Below, in pieces: positions 1 to 10,105 of a DNA stretch of 64,000 bases. Where the stretch lies: assembly GCA_036936605.1 (NCBI GenBank), contig JAUPFV010000002.1, positions 255,089,305 to 255,153,304 on the forward strand. Reading direction: 5' to 3'. Below the pieces are notes generated by a model, which was not told the origin of the DNA, did not search any database, and saw nothing but the letters and a program-made list of their open reading frames with translations. The stretch's first letter is position 1. Each line of letters begins with the position of its first letter. Source of the DNA: Limnanthes douglasii subsp. nivea (Eukaryota > Streptophyta > Magnoliopsida > Brassicales > Limnanthaceae). Position numbers and translations under genes: made by a program.

Positions 1-1471
1 TTTTGACATAAGCTCCCAACTTTCCTCTTTCAATTAGATTCTGCACCTCTTGTTTCAAAGCGATGCAATCTTCGGTGTTATGGCCAATATCATGATGATA
101 TTGACAAAAACAAGTATTACGACTTTCCCTAGGAGATTGAAGCGTCGACGGCTTCCTGAAGTGTACCTCATCTTTTGTTTTGTCATATATGGTTGCCACA
201 TTCTCTTTCAATTCAGCAAACCACTCCGATTGGACCCAAGGTCCCCGTTTATTTCTAGACTGCTGGCTCTGAGCTGGAGCTGGGTGAGATTGAGTCTGTT
301 TGGCTCTGTTAGGCCCCTGTCCGGCTTCCTTGGCCTTGTATCCGGACTGGTTCTGGTTTGGTGCAGTCGGGGCAGACCTCACCTGTCTGTGCACCCTCGT
401 CTTTTTTGTTTCATCTACATTGATTTGCTTCCCCACCTGGTGCAACAAACCACCCCAAGTCATGGCCTTCTTTCTGGTTAGCGAATCGGCCAGATTCCCA
501 GGGTTTAACCCTTGCCTCAAACAAGCTTTGCTACCTGCTCAAAGCAATCAGCTAACTCATTCTTTGTGTTCACGAACCGGCTTATATAGTATTTCAGTGA
601 TTTGTTTGGCTTTTGGGCACAATGGATGATAGTATCTCCATTACCCTTCACCTCCTTACTCCCAACAAACTGCCTTCAGAAGGCCACCCAAAACGTATCA
701 AAGTTTCTGATACAACCCTGTGGTAGGCTGTTGTACCATTTCAAAGCACTCCCCATAAAAGATTGAGAGAAGGCTCTACAGAGAAATTTGTCATCATCAT
801 CAAAATTCATCATGAAAATTTTAAATTGTTCTAGATGATTTTCTGGATCCTTGCTCCCATCATACTTTTTTATCTTAGTACTGTTAAACATCTTAGGAAG
901 GTTTCCGGACAGTATCTTGGATGACAATGGGAATTGTCTCCAATTCCGGCCACGAATAAAGACAGTGTCTTCATTGGGTGTTGCAAAAATACCTGGCTCA
1001 TCATGGAAAGCGAAGAGATCCATCAGCAGCTGATCCACATGCCTGCGGCTATGGCTGTGGCTGTGAGATGATCATTTTCCCAGCTGCCTTTTTAACCTCT
1101 CATGCTTGTCCCTCTTTCTTGAATATTTCTTAACCAACTTTTGCTTCTTCTTGGATCTACCCTCGTCACTACTGGATGACAAGGATTCCTCAAGCCCATC
1201 CTCATTCGAGGAGCTACTATAGGATTCAGACTCTGAGCTCTCCACCGGTTTAGACCGGTGAGATTTCTTGGAACTGACATGGGTCTTTTTAGTACTCAAG
1301 TGATTCTTTGCTGATGGGTCATTCTCCCTGAGATTGTCAGTATGGTGAATGGTTGACACTTTACACTTCTATTTCAGATTTCAGCCTGTCTCGTTCTTCA
1401 ATCGTGTACTCATTGTTCTCAGCCACCACCTCCACCAAAGGTGGTGGCACCACTTGCTCGTCAGGATTCAT
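1..1471 (-). pseudogene. gag of element F (broken, partial)
   Basis: Retrotransposon gag, the structural capsid-like protein. The ATG at 1471 opens with MNPDEQVVPP, matching gag starts of elements A and B. A short deletion and stop follow near 1360. The frame resumes with a Ser/Lys-rich stretch at 1359-1072 and then the capsid core at 1038-676 (GSALKWYNSLPQG, FDTFWVAF). Near the window edge the relict zinc-knuckle-like region is readable (CIALKQEVQNLIERGKL type). Several stops and frameshifts make it non-functional. Just before the core, the SHS triplet is expanded relative to A (SHSHSHSRRH against SSHSRRH). Confidence 0.85.
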
Positions 1472-1523
1472 CCAAACTATTTTTTCTTGCTCGTTTTGAA
1501 TGCTAGATTCAGGCACCTTCATT

Positions 1524-1541
1524 CTCCCACTGTGGTCGCCA
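1524..1541 (-). other. Primer binding site of element F
   Basis: On the minus strand this reads TGGCGACCACAGTGGGAG, three bases inside the LTR. It begins with TGG, as expected for pairing with a tRNA 3' CCA end. The same 18 bases occur at the matching place in elements A (36281-36298) and B (54408-54425). I do not assign the tRNA. Confidence 0.8.
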
Positions 1542-1544
1542 ATT

Positions 1545-1922
1545 TGGTGTGGTTTATTTTAATACTAAGGGTAATTTTTTCAGGTGTTTTAGAGAATTTC
1601 AAAAGTATTAAATGTTTGGGTGTTTAGTAGTGAGAGATTTAAGCTGTCTGTTTGTATTAAATGTTCATTACCCTCATTTATGAAAGTGGTTGGGTATTTA
1701 TACCCTTAGTTATGGACCCATGGGCTTTCGGGTCAAGTTGTGAAACCAGGTCGAGTTTAAAGACCCATTAGTTCTTAAGTAGATTAGCACCTAGCTTAGT
1801 CAAAAGGTGTTTAGTGTTTTAATACTTTTGTCCTGCCCGGATAGTTCAGTGGGCAGTCATTGTCTGAATTACCCCTATCTGGTTTTCTCAGTAAGTGATG
1901 GTGAATAAATCCGGACTCATCA
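1545..1922 (-). repeat. 5' LTR of element F
   Basis: 378 bp. On the plus strand it starts TGGTGTGG and ends CTCATCA, so the minus strand has TG...CA ends. It shares with the LTRs of A, B and E the GTCCGG-rich ends and the promoter core whose minus strand reads GGGTATAAATACCC. Confidence 0.88.
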
Positions 1923-2059
1923 TATCTAAATGATAAGTAAACTTAAAATATATGGTACTTTACCGATAACCACTAGCGTTTTGAAGTTTACCAAAAACCA
2001 CATAAAACATAAATTTGTGCATCAATACCCATAACACACACAAATGCGTGTAGTCTTCG

Positions 2060-3985
2060 ACCGTTATTATTTTAACCTTAAAAACTCCATATATTTCAAT
2101 ATTTAACTTTTAAAAAATCTTAAAACGCATATATTTCTATTTTTTAAAAGATGAACAAAATGAAATCCATTACACGAAATGCGCAACCAATTTGTTCATA
2201 ATTTCATAACTAAACAATAGTTGTTATTTTTTCAACCAAATTACATGAATTCCATAACTGAACATTAATTTCTTTTTTCATATAATTTTGCAACCAAATT
2301 GCATGTTATTCGGAAACTCTATTTTTTATTTTATTTTAAAACACACACAAATGTACATATTTTGCAGCTAAAAAAATAGTTGTTTCAGACTCAACTAACA
2401 ATTATTTTCACAAAATATATATCTGTATTTTATTTTTTCACACAATCAGGCTTATTTAAAAAAAGCAAAGTCATATTTCTGTAGTTTTTTTTTTCTTATT
2501 ATCGTAACATAATTTGCACGTAATTCTGCAAACTTACTTTTTTTGTTACAAAGTTTGTAAGCCACAAAAAATGCACATATTTTCTCAACTACAAAAAAAA
2601 TTAGTTGATTCACATCCAATTAACACTTATTTTTCACAAAACAAGTTTGAATTTTTTTCACACAAACACACTTAATTAGCAACCAAATTCTTATTTCTGA
2701 AACTATTTTCTTCTTATTTTCCTAAACATTTGCATATATTTCCACAATTAAACAACGATTGTTTTTTTCACAAACAAATTACAAGTAATTATGCAACTAG
2801 ACAATAATTGTTTTTTTCACAGCCAATTTACACGTAATTTTGCAACCAAAAAAATATATTTGATGAATCTAATTTTGTTTGTCTTAAAAACCCAATGGTA
2901 TATTTAGATCTTTTTTGGACTTATAGCTTATAATATATGTCATCTCTTGAAATTCACAAAAAACATGAGAGAGAGAGAGAGATAGAAAATGGTTAAGAGT
3001 ATTTTGTACTACCATGTTATTATCTCAACATACTAATTTAACATCATGTGGTTATACGTAATTTATTAAAGTTTAGGTGGTTATTGATAAATATGTTCGA
3101 TATTAGATGGTTACCCTGAAATATGACTAATCTACCAATAACTATCTAACATTACCAATAACCATATAAGGTTTGATAAAGTACGGGTAATCACCTGGTT
3201 TTAGACCTTAAGTACCGATAACCATATAGACTTTCTTGTTAATACCAATATACCATTTATCCGTTGTTTCTCTTCTCTTTATTATTTTCATCTTAAATGA
3301 TATATCTTTCAAAACATAGCTCTAAAAAAATCCAAAAATATAATTGGTTTTTGTTTTTTAAGAGAACAAAACTGGATTCGTGAAAGATATTTAAAAAACA
3401 ACTAAACTAAACTTCAATGGGTTACAAAAATATGTATAATTAGTCTGGAAAAATAAATTGTGTTCCTATTGAGAAATTAAGTGTAATTTGGTTATGAAAA
3501 AACAAATGTGTTCCAGTTGTAAAATTATGTGTAATTTTATCGCGAAATCCCTTACAGCATTATGTGCAAATGAGTTACGTAAATATGACTTTGGCCGCGT
3601 AAATAAGACTTTGATTATGAAAAAATATTTGTGTTTAGTTGCAGAATTATGTGCAAAATATGTTGGGTAAATATAAATAAAAAAATTGTGTAAATATGAA
3701 TTTGGTTGTGGAATAAGTTTGGAAAAAATAATTGTCTTCCATTTGCGGAATGACGTATAATATGGTTGGTAAAAAACAAATATGTTTCAGTTGCGTAATT
3801 AGTTGTAATTTAGTTAGGAAAATGAGAAGAATAAAAATATAAATTTTCCAATAATATCACTCATGGATTTTGTTTTGTTCGTCCTTAAAAAAATTATAAA
3901 TATATGTATTTTTAGAAGAAGAATAAGAAATTGAGTTAGTGTTTGAAAGATATAGAGTTTTAAAGGTTAAAAACAACTAATAACA
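2060..3985. repeat. Large imperfect inverted repeat (fold-back structure)
   Basis: The left arm (about 2060-2945) read in reverse complement matches the right arm (about 3290-3985) over several blocks in the same order: TTTTAAGGTTAAAA near both outer edges, GTTCRTCYTTWAAAAA, and an inner AAAAATCCAAAAATATA-like block next to a gaattagatt/gaatccagtt block. Arms are diverged and of unequal length. The loop of about 340 bp contains repeated 'accaataaccatat' phrases and a short GA run (2969-2982). No coding region is visible. It could be a degraded fold-back transposon or two inverted copies of one repeat. Confidence 0.55.
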
Positions 3986-4329
3986 CTATAATTGAAAAAT
4001 TAAAGACAAAATACAGTAATTTATACGTAAAAACCTGATTCAGCAGTTGTTTTATGTTAAAATGCTCGAGATTGCACTGAAATTAGTTGCAGAAACCTTT
4101 AATTTGAGAGACTTGTGAGTTTTGATTTTTGAAAAAGACGTAGGTCCGAAATAGTTGAATAATTCTCCTTGGTTTTTCTATTTTTATAACCGAAAGTTAT
4201 TGTTGGTAGATTTTATGTTGCATGTTACAATAGAAAGCTTTGGTACGATGACTTAAATCTTACAGAAAACTTGTTTCTTCGAGAACCACCCCTCTTTCCG
4301 GATTAGTATTATTAAATGAATTGCTCCGA
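3986..4329. other. AT-rich intergenic DNA, nothing recognised
   Basis: No open frame with recognisable residues, no repeat pair and no RNA gene are seen between the fold-back repeat and the RNase H relic. Confidence 0.5.
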
Positions 4330-4640
4330 AAGAAAATAAACTTAAGCTTAATTGTGGTGGATTTTGCTCAGTTCTAGGTGAGGCTTGTGGTGTTGGGATC
4401 ATTAGAAATAATCATTGTGATATCATTAGCACTTATGGTAGAGTTTATGGTAAATTAATCTCTCTAATTGGTGAAAGTCTGGTTTATTAGATGGCTTAAT
4501 TCTATTTAATATAAAGGGCTACAAAAATGTGGTTATCGAATATGATTTAGAACTCTTAATTGACATGTTTGCCATGGGTAAATCCCTTGGTACTCAACCA
4601 TGTTATATCGTGTTGTAGGTTTTGATTTATCATCTCATAA
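4330..4640 (+). pseudogene. Decayed plant RNase H-like domain (non-LTR retroelement type)
   Basis: The frame from 4341 reads KLKLNCGGFCSVLG, ACGVGIIRNNHCDII, and after a frameshift LLDGLILFNIKGYKNVVIEYD then LELLIDM. This follows the layout of the plant RVT_3-type RNase H domain: an N-terminal K-LNVDG strand, a GG-GVIRD strand, then a helix ahead of V-ESDS. The usual catalytic Asp of NVDG is Gly here, and the ESDS Asp lies in an EYDLE context. Stops and at least one frameshift show it is dead. Such domains occur in plant LINEs and in domesticated single-domain proteins; no RT is visible beside it. Confidence 0.55.
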
Positions 4641-5712
4641 CTATTAAACACATTTCCAAAACCATTAATCAAGTCGTCGTTGGACCCTAATGAGCAAGAT
4701 GAGAACTAACTTTAATAGAAATTCTATATCTGATCCTCTTAGAGACATAATGTTGCTTGAGAGTTTAGTTTGGATTACTTAATTTCAATTGACCAAAACA
4801 TATAATTTCTCATTGTGTTAGTGTATATGTTTTATCATCTGCGCAAGTTAGTGTTTGTAGTTTTTTTTAAAAAAATTAGGTTTTTGGCTTGCTTTGGAAG
4901 GAGTCTACTTCTACCCAGTGTTTGAATCTCTGCTGCTATTGAAGGACCGTTGAAGGGAAAACGATATCGTTCCAAGAATGGTCACTTCATATAAAATCTG
5001 ATATTGGTGCTGACAAATGTTAATTTTGTCCAAAAATATGTATTTGACCATCTTTAAGTGTCTATTCCTATTTTTAGGTATGAGAACTATATTTTTCAAG
5101 TTTTTATGGTGTAGTTTTTTATTTAGGTGTCAAGTTAGGTCTATCAAAGATTGCTTTCAATCTTTCTTGTACAAATTTTTATTTTTCATCAATAAAAAAA
5201 TTGATGTTAAAAAAGAATGTAGCATGTTGTTTGGTAAATTATTGGTGACTCTTATATATATACTAGGCCTAATTAACGATCGAACCCAAAACTTAATATA
5301 TTCAGCTTATTCTTTTAATATTCGAAACCATACCAAGCAAAATACATGCAGTATTATTAGTCCCATTAACAATAGATACTTTTCTTATATTACCTATAAG
5401 AAGAAAATATTTAAACTTGGAGTTTAATTCTGAGTTCTAAAAGAATATCAGAAAACAAAAATGTGAGCTTGAAGACAACAGAAAATAAAAAGATAAAAGC
5501 ATCTTCTTTATCATGAGCAAAAGTAACTCAAAGTATATACATTTATATATCGCATTGCATCCTTCAAAAAGAAAGGAGATAAATCATTCATTTTAGCTTC
5601 AACAAAGAAATACATATAGTGATTGTAGCTTTAAACCCTTTAGCAATTTTTTTGGAGTAATAGCATTTAGCACAAGTTATAATCCATCTTTCCTTTGAAA
5701 AGCTAGAAGTGC
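4641..5712. other. AT-rich intergenic DNA downstream of ORC6, no gene recognised
   Basis: The longest open frame (5017-5427, plus) gives a low-complexity, Phe/Leu/Ile-rich peptide with no recognisable family features and is probably chance. The part next to 5713 should contain the ORC6 3' untranslated region. Confidence 0.5.
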
Positions 5713-7752
5713 CTATGAAGCCTCCAATTTCTTGTCTGCAGGGACTTTCTTCACAAGATTTAGACTAGTTTGAGTTGTTAGTTTGTTGGGTGCTGCAGCA
5801 GAATTATGGATTAAATAAGCTAAAATATTGCAATGTGAAAGAGAATTTTTTTGGAGAAATATAAGATATTATTACCTTTTGAAGTTTTGTTGTCTTTTAT
5901 AGATGAAACAACAGTAGACTTCCATTCTTCGTAGGAAGCTTCTTGCATTTTTTTCTGCCGCTTGTTACTCGGCAGCTGCATGATTTTTATGTCAATCACT
6001 AAGAATAATAATCAAGGAGTAAACAACCTATCTAAACTAGCCAGTAGATGTATAGGTAGTCCTCTTGTTCGTAATGATTTTAATAAATAGTCGAAAGTAC
6101 TCCTATATGAATAACACTATCATGATTCATAGTTACTATGATCGAGAAGCAAATGAGATCAAAGGTTTAAGCGGGAATAAGCAAAGTTACTATGATCAAT
6201 AGAGAAGTGAGACTAGTGGTTTAAGCAAGGAAGGACAAACAATTGTATTAGTAGTACAAGTTAAATGTGCAACAATACCATTGTTTCATCATTAGATAAA
6301 TAGCCACCATCCTCTAGTCTCCTTTTCTCAGGTAAAGCATCGAGCAACTCTGCACATCGAGAAACAAAGCTTAACAAGAATCCTAAATTCCTAATATATA
6401 CAAAAGAGTGCACTATAGGGTAGAGCAAAAATGGCAATGAAATGTTACCTCGGTTTCCTTTTACTTCCTTCGAGTCTTTTTTCTCCTTTGAGATACCAAA
6501 AACATCAAAACATAGATCATTCATCGAGGTAGATACCTGGTTGTATACAGACCCAACTTAGTTTTAAGAAACAAGTAACTTGAAAAAAGAAAAGATATCC
6601 ATCTACTTACCATAGAAAATTCAGATTCCGTTGTTCCACAGACCTCAATCAGCCTAAGCTTGTCTATCTTAAGCTGCAATAAGACGAAATAAGTTCACAA
6701 GAATCAGTAAACATACAGAATGGTTGTTTAACTAAACCTCTGTCTAATAGATAAGTAGTTTTCAGACACCTTGTGTTTTCTTGCACACAGATAAAAAGCA
6801 ACTGCTGTAAACACAGGTCGGGTAAAGTCGGCACTTGAGCGTCTTGATGCCGGAAGGGATGCAAGAAACCGTTCCTTATATCTATTTCAAAATAAACAAT
6901 GACTCTCATATCATGACTAAACAAAGCAATACAAGGCAACGAAAAAACTAATCAATTTATATTTATTAATAATCAGTGCCTAACTATCAGATTAAAAAAA
7001 ATAGCAAAGAGACTGATACTGTTTACTCTCTCTTGTGAGGCATTTCATCAAACATGTAACCATCTGTATTCTATAGACATGGTACTAAAATCTAAGAGTG
7101 AAGAAAAAGACTTACGAAGAAAGCCCTTTTCGGACAAAAGGAATAAGCCTAACACAGCCAAATTGAATCCCCAGTTCTCTCAAATCAAGCTTCATCCTAA
7201 ACCACACATTTTTCCATAAATACCGAAATAGAATCAGTCTAACATCAGTTGAAGAGCATGATCTCAATACGATATGAAGAAACACAAAACTTACTTGACA
7301 CTAAGACCATTGTGCAATGAATTGAAGGATCGATTGTAAGCCTTCTCGGACATTCCACTTATCTTAATCGCAGTTTGTCTATCAAAAATCACCTGAAACC
7401 TATAGTCACGTGGAAGTAAAAATCATCAGTTTCCTAGCAAATCAGCTAACGATTAGATTAAATTAGAGATTACTCAAGAACAGTCTATAGTTTACCTAGC
7501 TGCAGCAATCTCAAAGCATATCACAGCTTTACAAAACTCTCCCTACAAATCAAATTTCATTTCAGTTTCATTTTTAATTGATAAAATAGCACGAATTAAG
7601 AAATCGATCGGGTTAAAGATCCAACAACTTACAATGCCGATGACGGAGGAATCGAACCGGACATCACAGAGGCGGCGGAGCTCAGCGGCTTTCCGGACGA
7701 GAAGCTTATTGTCAGAAAGGCCGAGCTTTCTTGCGATGTCGGAGAGATCCAT
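5713..7752 (-). CDS. ORC6: Origin recognition complex subunit 6 (ORC6), 10 exons, complete
   Basis: ORC6 is the smallest subunit of the origin recognition complex, which marks replication origins and helps load the MCM helicase in the nucleus. I joined ten exons with GT-AG introns, all in phase: 7752-7633, 7542-7496, 7399-7295, 7196-7116, 6881-6770, 6673-6611, 6536-6449, 6349-6279, 5975-5876, 5792-5713. They give 867 nt, a 288-residue protein, against about 284 in Arabidopsis as I recall. It begins MDLSDIARKLGLSDNKLLVR and contains GMSEKAYNRSFNSL, FGCVRLIPFV, RPVFTAVAFYLCARK (cyclin-like TFIIB fold) and the C-terminal KRRLEDGGYLSNDE and YEEWKSTVV, all typical of plant ORC6. No internal stop or frameshift is seen. 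The donor of exon 5 is GTGTCT, weaker than the others. It is the only intact host gene here. Confidence 0.95.
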
Positions 7753-7964
7753 TTTCCTGGACTGAATCGGAAGATTGTTATTGGAATAACTTTCGATGGT
7801 GCAAGAATGAAAAATAACTGATGGATTTGGTTGTAGAGGTGAAAACCCAAGGATATCAAGAAATAATATATCATTCGATAAAAAACTACGATATTTTTTA
7901 TATGTGGCGGGAATATGAAATTTGGCTTTAAAATGTTAACTTCCCGGGCTTTTATTGCCGCCAA
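7753..7964 (-). promoter_or_regulatory. ORC6 upstream region with two E2F-like sites
   Basis: GGCGGGAA at 7906-7913 is the reverse complement of TTCCCGCC, an E2F/DP consensus form, about 155 bp before the ORC6 ATG. A second E2F-like core, TTGGCGGCAA on the minus strand, is at 7955-7964. ORC genes in plants are known G1/S E2F targets, so the sites fit the gene. A TATA box is not clear. Confidence 0.55.
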
Positions 7965-8247
7965 CTTATGTATTATGTGGGTTAGAGAAATTTTTCTTCT
8001 TTTTGTAGAATATTAAATTTAACTCTTGATGTCAATTGATTTTTTTATGTTTATTAGTTCATCCAACATAATTTATTTTCCATAGTAAACGCTTTATTAA
8101 ATTATTGCTTTAAATTCAGCTAGGAGGTTTCTAAGTTAGTTTGGAATTTTTAAAGTAAATTCATCTAGGATATTGTAGTTTTAAAAGTATAGATTTTTAA
8201 CTTTTTCAAGATAATTGTTTAACTAAAAAACTATTTTATGTGCGAGG

Positions 8248-8916
8248 TAGTATGGGTATTCGGTTTTTCGGTTTTTTCGGTTCTTCAAATTGGCAAAAAC
8301 AAAAAAAATCGGTCTGGTTCGGTTCTTTTCGGTTCGGTTTGGTATGGATATTTAATTTGGTTCAAATTGAGTATTTTTTGATATTTTAAATGCTCTGCAA
8401 TATTAGTAGATATAAAATTCATTTTACAAATCAAAACTATAAAATTGTGTTGGATCGTAAGAAAAAAATACTAAATATAAGAGAGATCCAAAATTAATAT
8501 ATTGAAAAAAGAATGTTAGTAATATAAAAATAAAATAAAAAATGATATCAAGTTTATTAGATTATATAAAGGTTGGTATTTTGATATTTTATCCATACGC
8601 GTAATTATTTGAAAATATGCCGTTACTTTAAATTAATTATGTTGTCTTTTATTAAAGATAACACAGTCATATGTAAGTGATAGACGATGTATTTAGGGGA
8701 ATCAATTTTGAAAAATATAGATATATTTTAAAATAATACTAAATTTAGAATTACTACATGGATTCATTCCTAATGGGTACCTACGATTCTTCGGTTCAGT
8801 TCCAAACCGATAATCGTGTATAATTAAAACTGTAACGATTCGGGTATTATGAAAGAACCGAACCCGCTTCGGTTCGGTTCTTTTGGTTCCGATTGAAATG
8901 CTCATGCCTAGTATGG
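8248..8916. mobile_element. Small non-autonomous hAT-like element (MITE-like)
   Basis: The 8-bp direct repeat TAGTATGG lies at 8248-8255 and again at 8909-8916, the target-duplication length of hAT transposons. The enclosed 653 bp begins with CGGTTTTTCGG phrases and ends with GGTTCGGTTC phrases and GCTCATGCC. Read inward, the ends resemble each other loosely (TATTCGG against GCATTTCAATCGG), as in degraded terminal inverted repeats rich in the CGGTT motif. No transposase frame is inside. The exact ends are uncertain because the direct repeat could partly overlap the inverted repeats. Confidence 0.42.
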
Positions 8917-9076
8917 TCAATCATCGAGAGTTATCCATTTATTTTTATAATTATAATTTCGTATACGAGAAATACAGGTTATTAGTAGATATTTAAACCA
9001 TATATTATATCTCAATTGTATCTTTGTATAAATAGTACATATGACCCTTTAATTTTTGCAACCCACAAGTTCTCTT

Positions 9077-9678
9077 TGTTATATATTATTCAAAATCGCA
9101 TCAAATAATATATAAAAAATCGTAGAAAAATAATTAAACCTTTTTTTAGATTCACCTAGTGAATAAACAAAAAACCAAGAACACTTACGAGTTGGCCTAC
9201 TGCTTTCCATATAGTATTCTCTTTTGTTCCTTTTTGTTCTTTAGCGATTTTGGACACCGAAGGAAGCGGTTGTCTGTTTGATTAGGGTTTAGGATGATGA
9301 AATTCATAAACTTAACCCCTTACTTATAGTCTTTACAATGCGAAACCCAACCTTGTAAAACCCATCTTTTATTACTTCCTTGTGTCCGGAGATCATAACC
9401 CAATTAAATTGATAATTCAATTTATATCCTTGATTTATTAATTCAAGCTTAATTGTTGAGATGTGGGCCCTCTTAATCAGAGTGCCCAAATTCAACACAA
9501 TTACCACACTTGAGCCCATAACGCTTTTTCATCCATAGGTGCAATATAGTTAATTAAATATTTAACTCGATTACTTTTAATTTGGACTTTCTTAAGAAAG
9601 TGACCAAATATGTTTATTTAGCATGTCAATCCAAATTTTTGCCTGTCCATAAACATGTTACATAAATATATTCCAACA
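9077..9678 (-). repeat. Copia 3' LTR
   Basis: 602 bp, plus strand TGTTATATATTATT to TTCCAACA. It aligns along its length with 39029-39682 apart from a gap of about 53 bp near 9255. The inner edge on the minus strand is GTCCAAGTGAGAGAT followed by TGTTGGAATATAT, a classic copia polypurine tract and LTR start. Confidence 0.9.
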
Positions 9679-10105
9679 ATCTCTCACTTGGACTGCCACA
9701 TGCTACTCAATAATACATATTCAACTTTAATGGGATCCATATATTCATTGATAATGGGCAAAGGATGCAACCCCTTACATGACTAATAATAATAAAGGAC
9801 TAAAGACATATTTCTCGTAATGTGAACAATAAGATGCAACAATAGTCACATTACCATTATCAATTAATTATTTGGGTCAATTATGAAGCGTGGCCTAAGA
9901 GTAATATAGATTGTAATCTACATATCTACTCTTAAATGGTTCCTATTTTTTAGATCCAATACAGTACAAATATCAATATATATATATATATTGCAATAAA
10001 CTTTAATGTGCATAATACTGCAAAATATAACATCAGATCATATTACAAACTCTAATACTAAAACTAGCAATCCTCTAAATCAACAACACTCATATTGATG
10101 GTGTG
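9679..10105 (-). other. Copia polypurine tract and 3' untranslated region
   Basis: The polypurine tract is at 9679-9693. The remainder is AT-rich, with a TA run near 9978-9990, and no coding frame. It lies between the end of RNase H and the 3' LTR, as expected for a copia element. Confidence 0.8.

Larger units (their letters stand above)
1..1922 (-). mobile_element. Element F: 5' part of a Tat-lineage Ty3/gypsy retrotransposon, cut by window start
   Basis: The gag end, primer site and 5' LTR of a minus-strand element are present; protease, RT and integrase would lie left of base 1. Its gag and LTR are clearly related to the complete elements at 26317-36708 and 44490-54850, so it belongs to the same family. 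The bases after the LTR (1923-1927, TATCT) would be one copy of the target duplication; the other copy is outside the window. Confidence 0.9.

Noticed and set aside
1..629. Plus-strand ORFs at 50-481 and 300-629
   Set aside because: They are mirror frames of the minus-strand gag of element F and have no family features.
2035..3100. CRISPR-like or satellite array
   Set aside because: Repeated phrases are irregular in length and spacing and belong to the fold-back arms; no array structure, and the genome is eukaryotic.
5017..5427. 136-codon plus-strand ORF
   Set aside because: Low-complexity hydrophobic composition in AT-rich DNA, no recognisable motif, no conserved context.
7629..7964. Minus-strand ORF of 111 codons over the ORC6 first exon
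   Set aside because: It runs in another frame across exon 1, the start region and the promoter; the ORC6 frame explains the sequence.
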